Positions 20,657-32,683 of a stretch of 64,000 bases of DNA are shown here, piece after piece. Origin of the DNA: Halichondria panicea (lineage: Eukaryota > Porifera > Demospongiae > Suberitida > Halichondriidae). Below the pieces are notes generated by a model that saw only the letters and a list, made by a program, of their open reading frames with translations, did no database searches and was not told the DNA's origin. The position numbers were made by a program, and so were the translations under genes. The stretch is from assembly GCF_963675165.1 (NCBI RefSeq), contig NC_087379.1, positions 4,031,442 to 4,095,441 of the forward strand, in the 5' to 3' direction. Position 1 is the first letter of the stretch; each line of letters begins with the position of its first letter.

Positions 20657-21138
20657 CCATGTCTGTAACTTTGATAGTGAAGAAATACTCGATCTATAAA
20701 ATAATAATGAGGCATGGTATTGGGTATAGTCTCATGAATCAGCCGCCGTTCGTTTGACAACGGCGGCTGATTCATGAGACTAGGTGTTGGGCATGCATGG
20801 GGGCGTATGGATATATCATTTTAGATATAACAACTAGCTCTGTTATTGGGCTCGTATACTTTTGTACTGCAACATCATTTTATACCTATGTGTAATTATT
20901 TACTCCCAGAGCCTAAGTATACTGTACAAATATCCATCACTAACTGTTTGAGTTCCCTGATGGAGGGGCTGATGTACACACTATAATTATAGCTACTCAA
21001 TGGAGAGCACCCCTTTAATTAGCGGAATATCATGCACCAACAAGTTAATAATGCAGTTTAATAATAATTGGAATCAGTTTGGAAGACATAATATATTATA
21101 TAGAAACTAGACAGTTATGTAATACAGCTTCGTATATT
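20657..21138. other. Convergent intergenic gap
   Basis: This gap lies between the DUOXA and cysteine-rich gene stops. Apart from the hairpin at 20727-20782 it is AT-rich sequence without recognisable features. Confidence 0.5.
20727..20782. repeat. Perfect 24-bp inverted repeat
   Basis: The arms TAGTCTCATGAATCAGCCGC(CGTT) and their exact complement are separated by 8 bp. One similar arm (AGTCTCATGAATTAGCCGCC) occurs alone at about 34085. The repeat lies just after the DUOXA stop, so it could end up in the 3' UTR as a stem-loop, but a MITE remnant is likelier. Confidence 0.75.
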
Positions 21139-24100
21139 TTATCCTTTAAGTGGACAGGGATAGCGATAGCATCTGAAGTTGTCTTCAGTCTGATCAGCAG
21201 TCTGTGGCAAAGTAAAACGACATGCAGGACATTGATGAATGATTGCCTATAATTATATCAATGGCAACTGACACCCAACTTTGAAGTCTTTAGCTGCTCA
21301 AGTTTTAGCATCAGAATATTACTAATAATTCATTTACACATCGAAGTTCACTCAAAACAACTTACATCTTCATACTCTCTGGCATCTGCCCTCCCAATAC
21401 AGTAGGCCCATCGTTTATAGCATCTTACACTGGAAATTGGACCGCCACATAACGGGCAATAACCAGGAAGTGGACGTGGCTCCTCAGAGAAGTAGCAAGC
21501 CGAGCAAAATGTGAACTGGCAGGTACCAGTACATCCTGGAATCTCACGAGGACCAGGCCTGAAGAGAGAAAAGAACTTTGTGTTAGTGGATTGTGCATGA
21601 TCAACGTTCATTCAGTAAATTGATCAGACAATAATTATGATCTGTAAACTAAACTAAACTAAACGGTGTGACTCTTTAACAATGCCTCAGTTGAATATTA
21701 CTTACTTCCAATGAAGCCAGGAACGGGTCTAAACCAGTTGGTATATATAATGATGAATACTTAACACTGTATTAGTCAGTGGAATGATCCGAAGAGATTA
21801 TAACCTGACTTACATGGTACACTTAGCCCATTTGTTCCTCTTACAGAATGCAGCAGTGCATACTGGTGGACAGTTGTCTACGAAAGAAAAGAATGATTCA
21901 CATGATACAACATGGTCAACAAACTTGCACTCTCACAAGTTAAAGAAAGGCTGCCTGTCGTCTTTTAAGTATACTGGGGGAGGAACTACATGCACTTACA
22001 AACTACAGATTCCCGTAGGAGAATAGGTACTACCTATTATTCCATTATCTTGTTACATGTAATTTCAAAATCGATTTGTAATGCTGTGAATCTCGAGAAT
22101 CACTTTAGATTAGCTACAGTCAGTTAATATTATTGTACAATCAAAACTAGCTAGGAGGCACTCAATATATATGTACCTGGGCACTGATCACGTGGGACAC
22201 ACTCATTCTTCTTCTCATCAATAACCTGTCCTGCAGGACACTCACATCTTGCCACACACTGACGTGTGCAGATAGGGTTGGGGGTGGTGCAGTTAGCAGG
22301 ACAGGCTGACCCGCACTCCTTGAATATCTGGCCTTTGACTGGACACTCTGCCGGAAAAAATGGTCAGGAGTGAATTAATAAAGCAATCAGGGGTTTACAA
22401 AGTAAACATAACCAAAAAAGTACGTTTATGATTTCATCATCATTCTTACTACATGTGTCAGTGACTTCTTTCTTTCCAATGAAGAACCTAGCATTGCACC
22501 CTCCACAGAAATCAGCTACACAAACAGCATCTGGGTGGGCGGGGCAGGTTGCGAACATGCAGGGGTCAGCAAAACAGGAGACGAGGGGCTTGTCAGGTGG
22601 GCAGGTAGGAGGAGGTGGAAGCTCAGTGGTAGGCTCAGCTGCATGATCAGCAATTGATATGTACATGGATGTAAGTAGTCAATTACATGACTTGGTATTT
22701 AAGAGTGTGTATACTTACGACAAGCTATGAGAGTACACACAATCGTATTGGGGCGAATGCAGCCACTGCAGTAAATACAAAAGACCACATCATGATTACA
22801 ATGCACTTCATCATAGATTCTGTCTAATGACCGGCACTGATTACCGATTATTGTGGTCCCTATGGATAATCATCACTCACCAATTGTTGCAGCCATCACC
22901 AGCAGGGAAGTTATCACCAACTTCATATATGACCTCGCCTTGAACACACACATCAGCTACATCACAGTGCGTACAAATGTATTAAAACGATATTACTATT
23001 TATTTATATCAACTTACGACATGCGATCTCTGTGCAGGCTATTTGGCCACCAGCTTGACATGTACTGCATGTAAATTATAGGCAAAATAGCAAGGTACAC
23101 AAAATGTTGTTATAGTGCCTCGCATACCATGTGTTGCACTCGTCTCCAGCAGGAAAGGTATCTCCTACTTGGTAAGTTACACCGTCCTTGACACATACTT
23201 CAGCTGCATGTATGGGCAGCAAATAGTGAAACAGTAGAATATAAGCCTAGCAGTATATTGTATACAGTAAGCTTTAAAGTAATACTTAATGGTTATCTGC
23301 AGTCTCTAAAAAACTACACTACACCACTGTAACATTACTACAGATTAACCATTAAACCTTCAGTCGAATGTGCTCAACATTGAAGAGCCAATATATGCTA
23401 TTACGTACATACCTGGGCACTGATCACGTGGGACACACTCATTCTTCTTCTCATCAATAACCTGTCCAGCAGAACACTCACATCTTGCCACACACTGACG
23501 TGTGCAGATAGGGTTGGGGGTGGTGCAGTTAGCAGGACAGGCTGACCCACACTCCTTGAATATCTGGCCTGTGACTGGACACTCTGAAAAAAGGGTCAGA
23601 AGTGAATACAGCAATCAGGGTTTACAATCATGTGTACCACAGTTATAAGTTCAGTCGTAATTAGATCTATACTAGCTAGAAACTATAGATGCAATAATTA
23701 TTTTTCACCATTACAGAGTTTAAAATTGACCATAATTATAAGCACAATATTTTTCTTACTGCATGTGTCAGTGACTTCTTTCTTTCCAATGAAGAACCTA
23801 GCATTACACCCTCCACAGTAATCAGCTACACAAACAGCATCTGGGTGGGCAGGGCAGGTCGCAAACATGCATGGGTCGGCAAAGCAGAAGACGAGGGGCT
23901 TATCAGGTGGGCAGGTAGGAGGAGGTGGAGGCTCAGTGGTAGGCTCAGCTGCATTAATTATTTGATATATAGGTACGTAGACATTGTAACACACTTGTCC
24001 TGACAATTAACACTGCAACTGCATAAAATAACCGAGTGGATGGTTGTATACTTACGGCAGAAAATCTTTGTACATGCGACTAATCCACCAGAGCTGCAGG

Positions 24101-24688
24101 TGCTGCACATGTATAGACAAATTTAGTATGATCTTGAAATACTAAGTGAATTGAACACACCATTTGTTACAGCCATCATCCGCTGGGAATACATCTCCAA
24201 CTTGATAGACATTTTCATTGTAGTTGCAAACATCTATTTCAAATTGTGTATAAAATAAGTGACTACCCTGAGGACTCAAACAAAATATACTATCACTATT
24301 TTCTACGGGCATCAGTGTACCAAAAACTACTTTTCAAACCACACAAATTTGTAGCTTCGTGTTGCATGCAAAACCCCGCTCAAAAGCGGCTAGCAGTTCA
24401 CCAAAAATACCTGCAGGAGGGCATGTGGGGCAGCACTGTCCATGGCCTGGTGGTATGGGATTAAGGCAGTCTGGGAAGGCACACAGTACAGTTGCACAGA
24501 TCGGTAGAAGGGGAGCTGGTTGAATACTGATGCATTGTCCTGTATTGAGAAAATAGTATACCATGCTAATGGCTATCTAAATAAAGAAAATTCAGACATT
24601 ACAATTATACTTAGCATGCAAACGTACCTTCAAAAACGAAGAGAAAAGACAAGTATAGAAGGCCGAATGCGCTCATATATGTCACCAT
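21139..24688 (-). CDS. Secreted cysteine-rich protein with TIL and pacifastin/VWC-like modules
   Basis: Exons in order: 24688-24628 (signal peptide, starts MVTYMSAFGLLYLS), 24539-24411, 24233-24161, 24102-24056, 23948-23760, 23583-23413, 23203-23128, 23064-23018, 22956-22881, 22765-22719, 22638-22450, 22347-22177, probably 21877-21845, then 21558-21366 and 21201-21139 (TAA). Most junctions are phase 1. Modules: three paired-exon modules of the type Tyr-x2-GDxFPAxDxCNxCxC...GG..ACTxxxC, resembling pacifastin or VWC; two modules starting PEPTTE-PPPPTCPPDKP with DPCMFATCP and ARFFIGKKEV; and two trypsin-inhibitor-like (TIL) domains, each with ten cysteines. A serine-protease inhibitor or matrix role is inferred. 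Phase between 22177 and 21558 is not fully resolved, so one small exon may be missing or misplaced. Confidence 0.8.
22177..23948 (-). repeat. Recent duplication of a two-exon block inside the cysteine-rich gene
   Basis: Exons 23948-23760 and 23583-23413 are nearly identical to exons 22638-22450 and 22347-22177: same lengths (189 and 171 nt) and only scattered substitutions. Part of the intron between them (GAATGCTAGG side and splice sites) is also alike. Three related pacifastin/VWC-like exon pairs lie before and between the blocks. Confidence 0.9.
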
Positions 24689-25731
24689 TATTGCTTTGAC
24701 GGTGAAATCAAAGAGAAATGTTCATAAAAGCATGGTATGATTCTCTTTATATAGGGGTGCATGGTGGTTAGATTCGTTAACATGCAACGGAAGTGCAATG
24801 ATACGATGTTTTAAAACAGAACACCTCTAAAGACATGCTACCAGGTGTTCTAGTTTCAAGATAGGTGCTAAACCCACACACTGGACCAAATATAGATCAT
24901 TGTATAGTCTACACCTTATGATATTACCATGCAACCTAGAAGTTGATTGAACTGTGCAACAATTGTGCCTATTGTATTATGATATCACCTTTAAATGTGC
25001 CTAAATTGCATCATGCGATCATTCTATATTGGCAAAACAGTGAATCAATGTATATACACATTGTGTGGTTTCTGTGGATGACGTGTGTACATTTAGTGCA
25101 CACACATGCACCCCTTAATCTATATACATTTACACACATATATATGTACACCAGCATCTTCACATATAGAGACAAACAAACGAACTGCCAACTAAAGGTG
25201 CATTAAGTGCATAACAACAGCTTTTAGTGCCGTGGCATGAGCTGTACAATTCTGCTTGTGGTACCGCACGGTTTCAGAGACTCCTGACTATATAATGATG
25301 TGATATACTGTGCACGTGTGCGTGATGTACGTAGTTGGGATATACGGTAGCAAGAGGTAAAAGACAGCTGGTTTCAACAAAGGCCATGATTGTACGGTAC
25401 AACGCACTTGCATGCCCAAAACCTTTTTGCAACTTGCAATAAATTATAAACGGTATAAACGTAATTTGTGCATGGCATTATATAATTATACTCAGCAATT
25501 AGTTTTTAGGTGCAATCAAAAGAAGAAAAGTATGTACTACATGTACAAAGTAAGCAACATGCAGTCTATAACAAGAGAAACAAAGAAACAGAACAGTGAT
25601 TAATGTTGGTGTCGCAGCTTTTAAATTTTGTCCTTCTGCAGTATATATGATAGCAAGTCAATAATATAGTGGCAAATACATGTAGTGTGCATATAACAAA
25701 CTAGATATAGTCACAACTATAATTATAAACA
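24689..25731. other. Intergenic stretch, nothing recognised
   Basis: About 1 kb of AT-rich DNA upstream of the cysteine-rich gene and downstream of the MOB-like gene. No exon, RNA gene or inverted repeat could be supported. A TATATAA-like sequence near 24755 could serve the cysteine-rich gene, since it lies about 65 bp upstream of its ATG. Confidence 0.4.
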
Positions 25732-27987
25732 TCATGCAGACTGCATGCATACAATCAAAATCACACTTACCAATATTTGCAAATCATCTGACTTTACAAG
25801 CTTGAATTCCTTCACAAAGTAGTAGAAGTGCTTGTGGCATGAACTGAGCAAGTACATCTGAGGGGAAGAGAAATCAGTATCGAGTTCTACAACACAAAAA
25901 AGATTTCACCTTAGGTGGTTATAGTGCATGCCGGATATGGTATTATGAGGTTCGCATGCATGATGCAGACATACAAGTCATGTACATGCAATCATGACAA
26001 CCGTCTATGATAACTGCATGCATGAATGCCATAAAGAGCTAAACCCTTGGCTAGAGGTGTGGTTATATATGTATAGCACGTCTCATACATACATGTATAG
26101 ACAAATAATACGTAAGCCCAAGAGGAAAACCTATTATAGTGAGGGAAAGAGGGTGTTGCAATTTTATAACAAGAGGCTAGATCATGCAATAAACGCACTA
26201 TATACTTTATAGCAGCCAGGAGCCGAGTCAGAATACACATGCATGCAAACAGACAGACTAGTTATAACAGACAACCTATAATTGCAATTATGTGCAGAAG
26301 TGCATGCGTGGTGCCAATCCTAGTTAAGGCTTTAAAAAATTCAGCATCAATCACATACCACTTCTGATGGCAGTGAGCTAGAGTGGTGAATGAAGGCATG
26401 AATGAATACACGATATAACCGAGTCAGCATCTTCTGACACAGTGGAACAAAGTTTTTATGAAAGTCCATGTCTGCATAAAAGTATAACACACATGCATAT
26501 ATTAAGCCTATAAGCATGTAAACATGAATAAAGAAAGAACATGTCAAGTGTTGTTTATACTTTTTTATATACCTTCTACAGTGGGAAGTATGTATATACT
26601 CCATGTGGATTTTTTTCCTTACCCACTCTAACAGCCTTTCAACATACTGCAATACAGCGATTGAGTATACTCTAATATAAGGGAAAGAACTTACGTCTAC
26701 AGCAGAGAGTCGTAGAGGGCTTGTCAGCTCATCTGTCCAATAGTAAATAATGGTACCTGACATTAGGGGACACTTGCACTCATTGTAAACTACAGATATC
26801 ATGGCTGCAATTCGATGATGGAAATTCACCAAATTAACAGCTATCCAGTGGTTTAGATCAACATCTTTCGGACACTTGACTCCCTCTTGAGCATCAAAGT
26901 TTGAATCCTTCGCAGCCTGTTGAATTTAAGAATGAACCATTGGCAAGATATATATACGTACCATTGTAGACATAATTATAGCAGGGATCTGACTTAGTAA
27001 ATATAAAGGTTCAGAACTACTGTAAAACTATGAGTTTACAGAATATGAGGCAGTATACAGAGGATTGCAAATGCCTGTAATATAGAGCCTACATGTATAG
27101 CCTCGTCCCAAGATGATTTTTGTCTAATATTTATGGTTCGACCTAGCATTACATTAGAGAAAAATCAGCCTGGTGATACAGGAACATTTGACTGTAAATA
27201 ATTATTCTACAAATTGTGTGTCTAAATGCCTCTGGTTTTGATAGACTGTTGCAACACCACCCACTTTCAAGAGTTCACTTTGGAAAGCCTCAGAGTTCCA
27301 TCTTTTCTTCTGAGATGAGCTTCCAGTATCTTGGGATGACACAAACTGGTTTATGCCCTTTTCCTTTGAATTAAGACACAGCCTGTACGTCAGAAAAGAC
27401 TGAATTCTAAACGATGTACATTACAGATAATGTAAATCTTAGTACGGACGAAATCAATGAAGTACAATAGTCTCAGCTAGATCTAGATCAAAAACATGGG
27501 CCAAACTAGCTGCTCTACAGTTAACGATTATTATTGTGATTATGTGCTGTCTGTAAAGTACTTCAAGGCACTTTCACAGGTGTTACAATGTATATACATA
27601 CGATGGCACAGCATACTAATTTACTTCCTGGACAAGCCTAGTCAGCAGCAGATGACCCCCCATCCCAACTCCTAGCTTTGTGATGATCTAGTCCTCCAAC
27701 ATTAGAAAAGACTGACCAGTAAATCCATTCTCTACAGAACAGTAGCAGTTCCTTTAAACAAGACTAGCTAGGACACACGTTGCAATTGTCATACAATATA
27801 TATATATAGTATGCTTCTATGTTACAATGCTACCAGTACGGTTACGTAAACAGAGTTTAAGACAACTTTACATGTACACATGCACGTACGTATATAGAAT
27901 CAGTATTCCAGTACCTTCAAATAATTTGCAATCTTTCTTCGAAATTCCTTTGTTCAGTAACCACACCTTCAGTTCCTCACAGTCCAT
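25732..27987 (-). CDS. Divergent MOB3-like kinase activator
   Basis: MOB proteins bind and regulate NDR/LATS or, for phocein, STRIPAK kinases. Six exons: 27987-27915, 27329-27265, 26916-26695, 26646-26580, 26471-26359 and 25857-25732. They are in frame, 221 residues, the normal MOB length. Matches are DLNHWIAVNLVNFHHRI (family DLNEWIAVN..DFFNQI), CPLMSG (CPVMSG), LYRVFIHAFIHH (LFRVFVHVYIHH) and KHFYYFVKEFKL (KHFYYFVKEFGL of MOB3). The two His zinc ligands are present. The Cys pair is compressed to C-x-C (NECKCP) instead of C-x4-C, so zinc binding may differ. The donor of exon 4 (CACT/GTAGAA) is weak and was chosen by phase and alignment. Start ATG is moderately certain. Confidence 0.75.
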
Positions 27988-28326
27988 AGAACATCGAAAC
28001 TTACTTTCATTCAAAGTTGCCACGGTAGTGTTGGAAAAGTTTGATAATTGATGACCACCTTGTGAATTCCATAGATTCTGAGTGCCTATACGTACACCAT
28101 GTATTGCATATGTACAGTCATGTATCTTGTATACGCACTATCTGATGTAATTTTAGGACTGAAGTTGTTCACCTCATGCACAATGACGTAATAACTAAGG
28201 TGTTACAGTAGTGTATACTGACTGTGTGGTGCACGTAGTTCATTACATCACATTCATAGAGCTCAGAATCTGTTGTTAGGGGGATGGATTGATGCATGTA
28301 CACATAAATCTCACCATATGCCTTCT
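27988..28326. other. Short intergenic gap
   Basis: This gap separates the MOB-like start from the metalloprotease stop. It should contain the MOB-like promoter. No specific element was recognised. Confidence 0.4.
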
Positions 28327-31053
28327 TCAGTTCAGATCAGTCAGAGAAGGGCCTTTGGGAAGATCCTCGCCTTTATGCCTTAGGTGAATACCCTTCAGGT
28401 ACTGCTTCTCTTTCCTGGTCAGGGATGGATGACAGTCAATGTTCTCGTACACTCGCAGATTTTTATCCCTGATCCAGTTTATGTCAAACCTAACAAACAC
28501 GAGCAGTGCATGTATCAATAAAATACTGGTTTGAACTCCTAACCAACAAAAACAGTGCCTTACTTGAGACCACTACATAGAACAACACTATAGATATACC
28601 TATCTCTTAACTCATTACAATTTGAGCCAGGCCACAATCGAGCGCATAATATTTTGCAAGCAGCCAACATTGCGAATTTTGTAAGTGCTTATATGACATC
28701 ACACCACAAATACCTCTAACAGTACTTGTGCATGGTATCACAATTCTTCCTGATCGATGCCACTGTGTCATATTTTCTGCTGATTTTCTTCATTCGCAAA
28801 ACATTGTAGTAATACGTACGATATAATTATTTAAGTGAACTATGTATATACAAGTACAAGACTGTTAGCGCTACTAAAATGCATGTGCCTACTCTTTCCA
28901 GATTGCTACACACAACCACATGCAGGAATTCATAGAGAAGGGAGATTCCCAGGGCGCCTCAAAATTAATGATGTCATAACAAAATGTATGATAAAAACGT
29001 CTACAATCTCTATTAAAAGAAGTACGTTACCGTATAGCGCGAAATTTTCGAGGCACTTATATTTTGTGGATTGGCCTCTAAAAGCATTTCGTTGCACAAT
29101 GTTCGCGGAATTACTGCTTACCGGAAGCCACGCCTTTAAATCTTTGCACGTTATAGCAGATTAAAGAACAATTTTCGTGGACTTAATTTGCGTGTAGGAT
29201 TGCTAACCCACAAAATCCGCGAAAATTAAGCCCCTCGAAGTTTCGCGCTATACGGGTTATATACTAATGGTTCGAAACACACAAAAACACCAGATAATCA
29301 TTTCGTAAAACACGTTTCCGGGGAATGACTCCTGAACCCCCCAAATTAAACACTTCCCCCCTCCTAGCTAAAAATCCTGTACAGTAGCCCTCAGTTTCCC
29401 GTTGCACGTAATGCTGTTTTTATGGACTAAAATGCAAACTGAACAATTATAGCGTGATACACACACCACCCACACCCGCTCATTGTACTCACAGACTCAC
29501 CAGTAGTGCATGATGCTGTTGGGGTCATAGTCCGATCTCGCCACGTCCAAATGGGTGTTACCTTTCAGCCTCGACCAGTCCTTTAACTGAGCTAATCGCT
29601 TGTCCTCCTTTATACTGCCAAGATCGAAGTGTTTCTCCAAGACGTCCCAAAAATCAGAGCGCTGATGTTCGTGCTCTAATCCCAAAGCATGCCCAAACTC
29701 ATGAATGACCAAGCTTCTTTGGATGTCAGGAGAGTGGGCTCTGAGGCTCAACACCATTGTGGGTTTCTCCAAATCGGTGACGTTCATAGCATCTGTTCCA
29801 ACCATTGATCAGCATCCTTCACCATCTAAGATGAAATTTTACTCAGCCTGTCAAAGGTCTGACTACGGTAGTGAGCATAATTTATGTACGTGTACGTACC
29901 TGAAAACTTTACTCTTATCTGAGCCCTGCCATCATTGATTACTGTCATATCAAACACTGGAATAGGGAGTTCCATCGAAGGGTTCCACATTTGAGCCCAG
30001 CCCATTATGTTGGTAACATTTATAGGTACTCCTTTGTGCATCCAATTGTCGACAACATCAGGATTCAGGAAGTAGACTTTCAATTTCTCATGTCCTATCC
30101 AGATCTTGACCCTGTGGACGGTAAGCTCCAGCTGCCCCGGACTCACGCTCTTCCGGCTTTTCATTGGCAATCACCGAGGGAGCACTTGCACATACTGGGA
30201 TCATCTAATTATGTGGATATAAATTAAATGACTTAACCAACTGAAGGTATATTTAGTTGACGCCTGAGGCGTACATGTAATAGGCATCCAGAAGGTTCCA
30301 AAACAATGCAAATATCGAGGTTGTGGTCTGTAACCTTGACGCCACGTAGCCTATAGATGCTAGTCTAGCAATGTAATAACCTAATGAATGGAGACAGTAA
30401 AAGCTCATATTAATAAATCAATATTTGCATATTATGGTAGCTACGTAGGACAGTATAGCAATCCTGGCTGGAAGCCACTGAGGCGATTTTCTGGAAATAG
30501 AAGTCCCCGTGTGTCATCTAAAAAGCTGGATATAAATACTATTTTCATCATGCTGAGTTCATAAAACCGTTGTAAAGCAAAGTCAATGGACCGGGCAGGG
30601 CGCTATCTATCTGGTTTGATATAGATAACGCCCTTCCATTTGATTGGCGGTGGTTTTTCAGCATGGTGATTATCCAGTTTTTTAGACATACAACACAAGC
30701 GACTTTTAGCGACTAGATAAGTATAGAATTTGTAGTGATTGACTTTCCAGGTGTGGTTTTAGCAGTTTCATTAGATATATACACGTAAAGAGCTTGTAAA
30801 GATGAAGCTAACTCACCTCTGACTTCAAGACAACTTTCAATCTGCAATCATTACAAATATCCTTGTCAGAGCTCAAGTCAGTGAACTCCTGACTCTCATC
30901 ACTCCAAGCCTTGAGGCAAACAATCTCATTGTCTCCGAGGTTGAATTCTCTCTTGACACTCTCTAATATGTCCTGGTGGGTGTTTCCAGAAAGCTGAAGT
31001 CTTTTTTCTTTGCCTTGAACACATACTAGCACCACTGTATTCATTCCTGCCAT
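28327..31053 (-). pseudogene. PB1-like plus astacin-like zinc metalloprotease, stop at a conserved Trp
   Basis: Exons: 31053-30817 (PB1/CAD-like fold: conserved DxL and charged pattern, ends LKVVLKSE), 30131-29900, 29825-29501 and 28489-28327 (TGA). Phases agree at every junction. The protease part has KVYFLNPD, then the zinc motif HEFGHALGLEHEHQR and the Met-turn SIMHYW, as in astacins (M12A). The splice at 29900/29825 gives DGEGC-stop-SMVGTDA, where relatives have Trp (C-W-S-x-VGTDA). The TGA is at 29809-29811. The rest of the reading frame is undamaged, so this is a very young pseudogene, a null allele, or a sequence error. No signal peptide was seen. The link between the PB1-like exon and the protease is an inference from phase and spacing. 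Confidence 0.65.
29030..29255. mobile_element. TA-type MITE, CCGTATAGCG family, copy 1
   Basis: Termini CCGTATAGCGCGAAA and complement enclose 226 bp with internal secondary palindromes (TTTTCGTGG, TTCGCGG). TA precedes the left end. The right-hand TA is changed. Two other copies are at 38139-38346 and 40297-40502. It lies in an intron of the metalloprotease. Confidence 0.75.
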
Positions 31054-31389
31054 GACAATAATGTCAAATCTATCTCTATCTGCGGCCTGTTCTCTAGACG
31101 ACCGTACTCTTGGTTGTATGTTTTGCCATAGATACAGTTTACACAAGAACACAACAGTTTACACACAAGAAAACATTATAATCACTGCATAATAATAATA
31201 ATAATAAAGTGTCAAAATAATTTTACATGCAACTATTGCTTGGGCTCTCGCCTGCAGCTTTGCACTAATTAAAAAGTGCGAGCTGTGGTTCTAGCTGTCT
31301 CGAGGATACTTAAGTGTTGATCTGACAAACTACACCCAAAACTTCATATCCGGCCGTAATAAACGTACATTGAAAACCTGGTTTGGGGC

Positions 31390-31574
31390 TAGTTGGGCGT
31401 GGCCCGATCGCGTCCCTGATGGGAGGTCGGGTTGCAAGCTTATCTTTATGCGGAAGTGTAACCAACTTAACCACGTGAAAAATGCTGCAATAATGATAGG
31501 GCGCCCTACAGTGGCGGCAGAACAAATCCGAGATAAGCTTGCAACCCGATCTCCTGTCAGGGACAGTCCAACTA
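31390..31574. mobile_element. Degenerate TIR element related to the one at 31759
   Basis: The left end TAGTTGGGCGTGGCCCGAT and the right end ...AACTA share inverted sequence including GGTCGGGTTGCAAGCTTATCT. GGTTTGGGGC before and GGTTGGGGC just after suggest an eroded 9-10-bp target duplication. Confidence 0.55.
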
Positions 31575-31758
31575 TAGGTTGGGGCAGCCAGTAATGGCTA
31601 GTAAGGAATAGGAGTGCTAGAGTAAACAACGGAACTTCGAACAACACCGATTTTCGAACGATTTAGCACCACGGTAAGCAAAAACAAACAGCGTTATGCA
31701 GAATCTGACCCCGCTACACAAGCCGACTTACATGCCTTAGGAACAAGCTGGGTTGAAT

Positions 31759-32103
31759 TAGATGGGCGTGGCCCGCCTCCAACAAGGGAGACGGGTTGCA
31801 GCCCTATCTAGCATTCGTTCTTGCTGCAGAAAAACATGCAGCACCAATCAGATTGCAGACTGCCTACATTACGTAAGCAGTTTGCATTCAGGAATGCATA
31901 TGCACTAATCAGATTGTATAACCCTTACGTAATGCATTTTTGTTGGCTTCCCAGCCCCTCCCCTCTCTGCAGCAAGCTAAGCTTTGTGGTTAGAGGCGCG
32001 GCTAATATAAATGATATTCATAGTTAGTACGTGATGCAGCAGAACGAATGCTAGACAGGGCTGCAACCCGTCTCCCTTGTTGGAGGCGGGCCACGCCCAT
32101 CTA
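31759..32103. mobile_element. 345-bp TIR element with perfect 9-bp target duplication
   Basis: Both ends start TAGATGGGCGTGGCCCGCC and stay inverted for about 62 bp, to ...AGCATTCGTTC. The 9 bases gggttgaat flank it exactly (31750-31758 and 32104-32112). It has no coding capacity. A solo right end of the same family is at 45087-45144. Size of duplication and long TIRs fit a non-autonomous Mutator-like element. Confidence 0.9.
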
Positions 32104-32683
32104 GGGTTGAATAGCAACGTCGTAGCTCTTGCAATGATGACGTAATAATCCAGAAAACAAAAGTGTGCGGTGATGGTTGTATAATCTGTACAACCGTCCA
32201 CGCTACTGCACATGCGATGAGATGCTTTTAGTTGTGCGAACGTCTGTAGATTTAGATTGTATGATAACTGAATGTGTCCAAAAATCAATTGTTTTTAGTC
32301 GTGCGAAATTCTGTAGATTTAGATAACTGAATGTGTCCAGAATCGGTATTTAAGCGAGCGCTTGCTTTTAATCATAGCCGTACTGCAGTACAGTGTGCAC
32401 CCGTGTATATCATCCAAATAAATGCATTCACTCACATGAAGATCAAATTGGCAACACTGAGTCTTCATCAAATTGCAGATCAAGACTGCACTGCAGTGGC
32501 TGAGCCTGTTTCCATGAGCAAGGCTTCGTTTCCTAAGCCCCGCAAGCAGAAATTAATCGGCCGGATTCGAGGCTAGAGCTAGCCTCGGTCCCAGGCCGAT
32601 TTTTCTTTAATAGAACGAAGTTGAAGAATACGGCGACCTAGCGTTCAATTGGAGACGGATCGGCCTGGGGTCGAGGCTAAGGC

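Noticed and set aside
27915-28060. SAM domain fused to the MOB protein
   Set aside because: The phrase CEELKVWLLNKGIS resembles a SAM start, but the in-phase splice to 27329 leaves only one helix, and the total length equals a plain MOB protein.
32331-32576. Small plus-strand open frame of 81 codons
   Set aside because: No homology recognised, no codon bias, and flanked by repeats; indistinguishable from chance.
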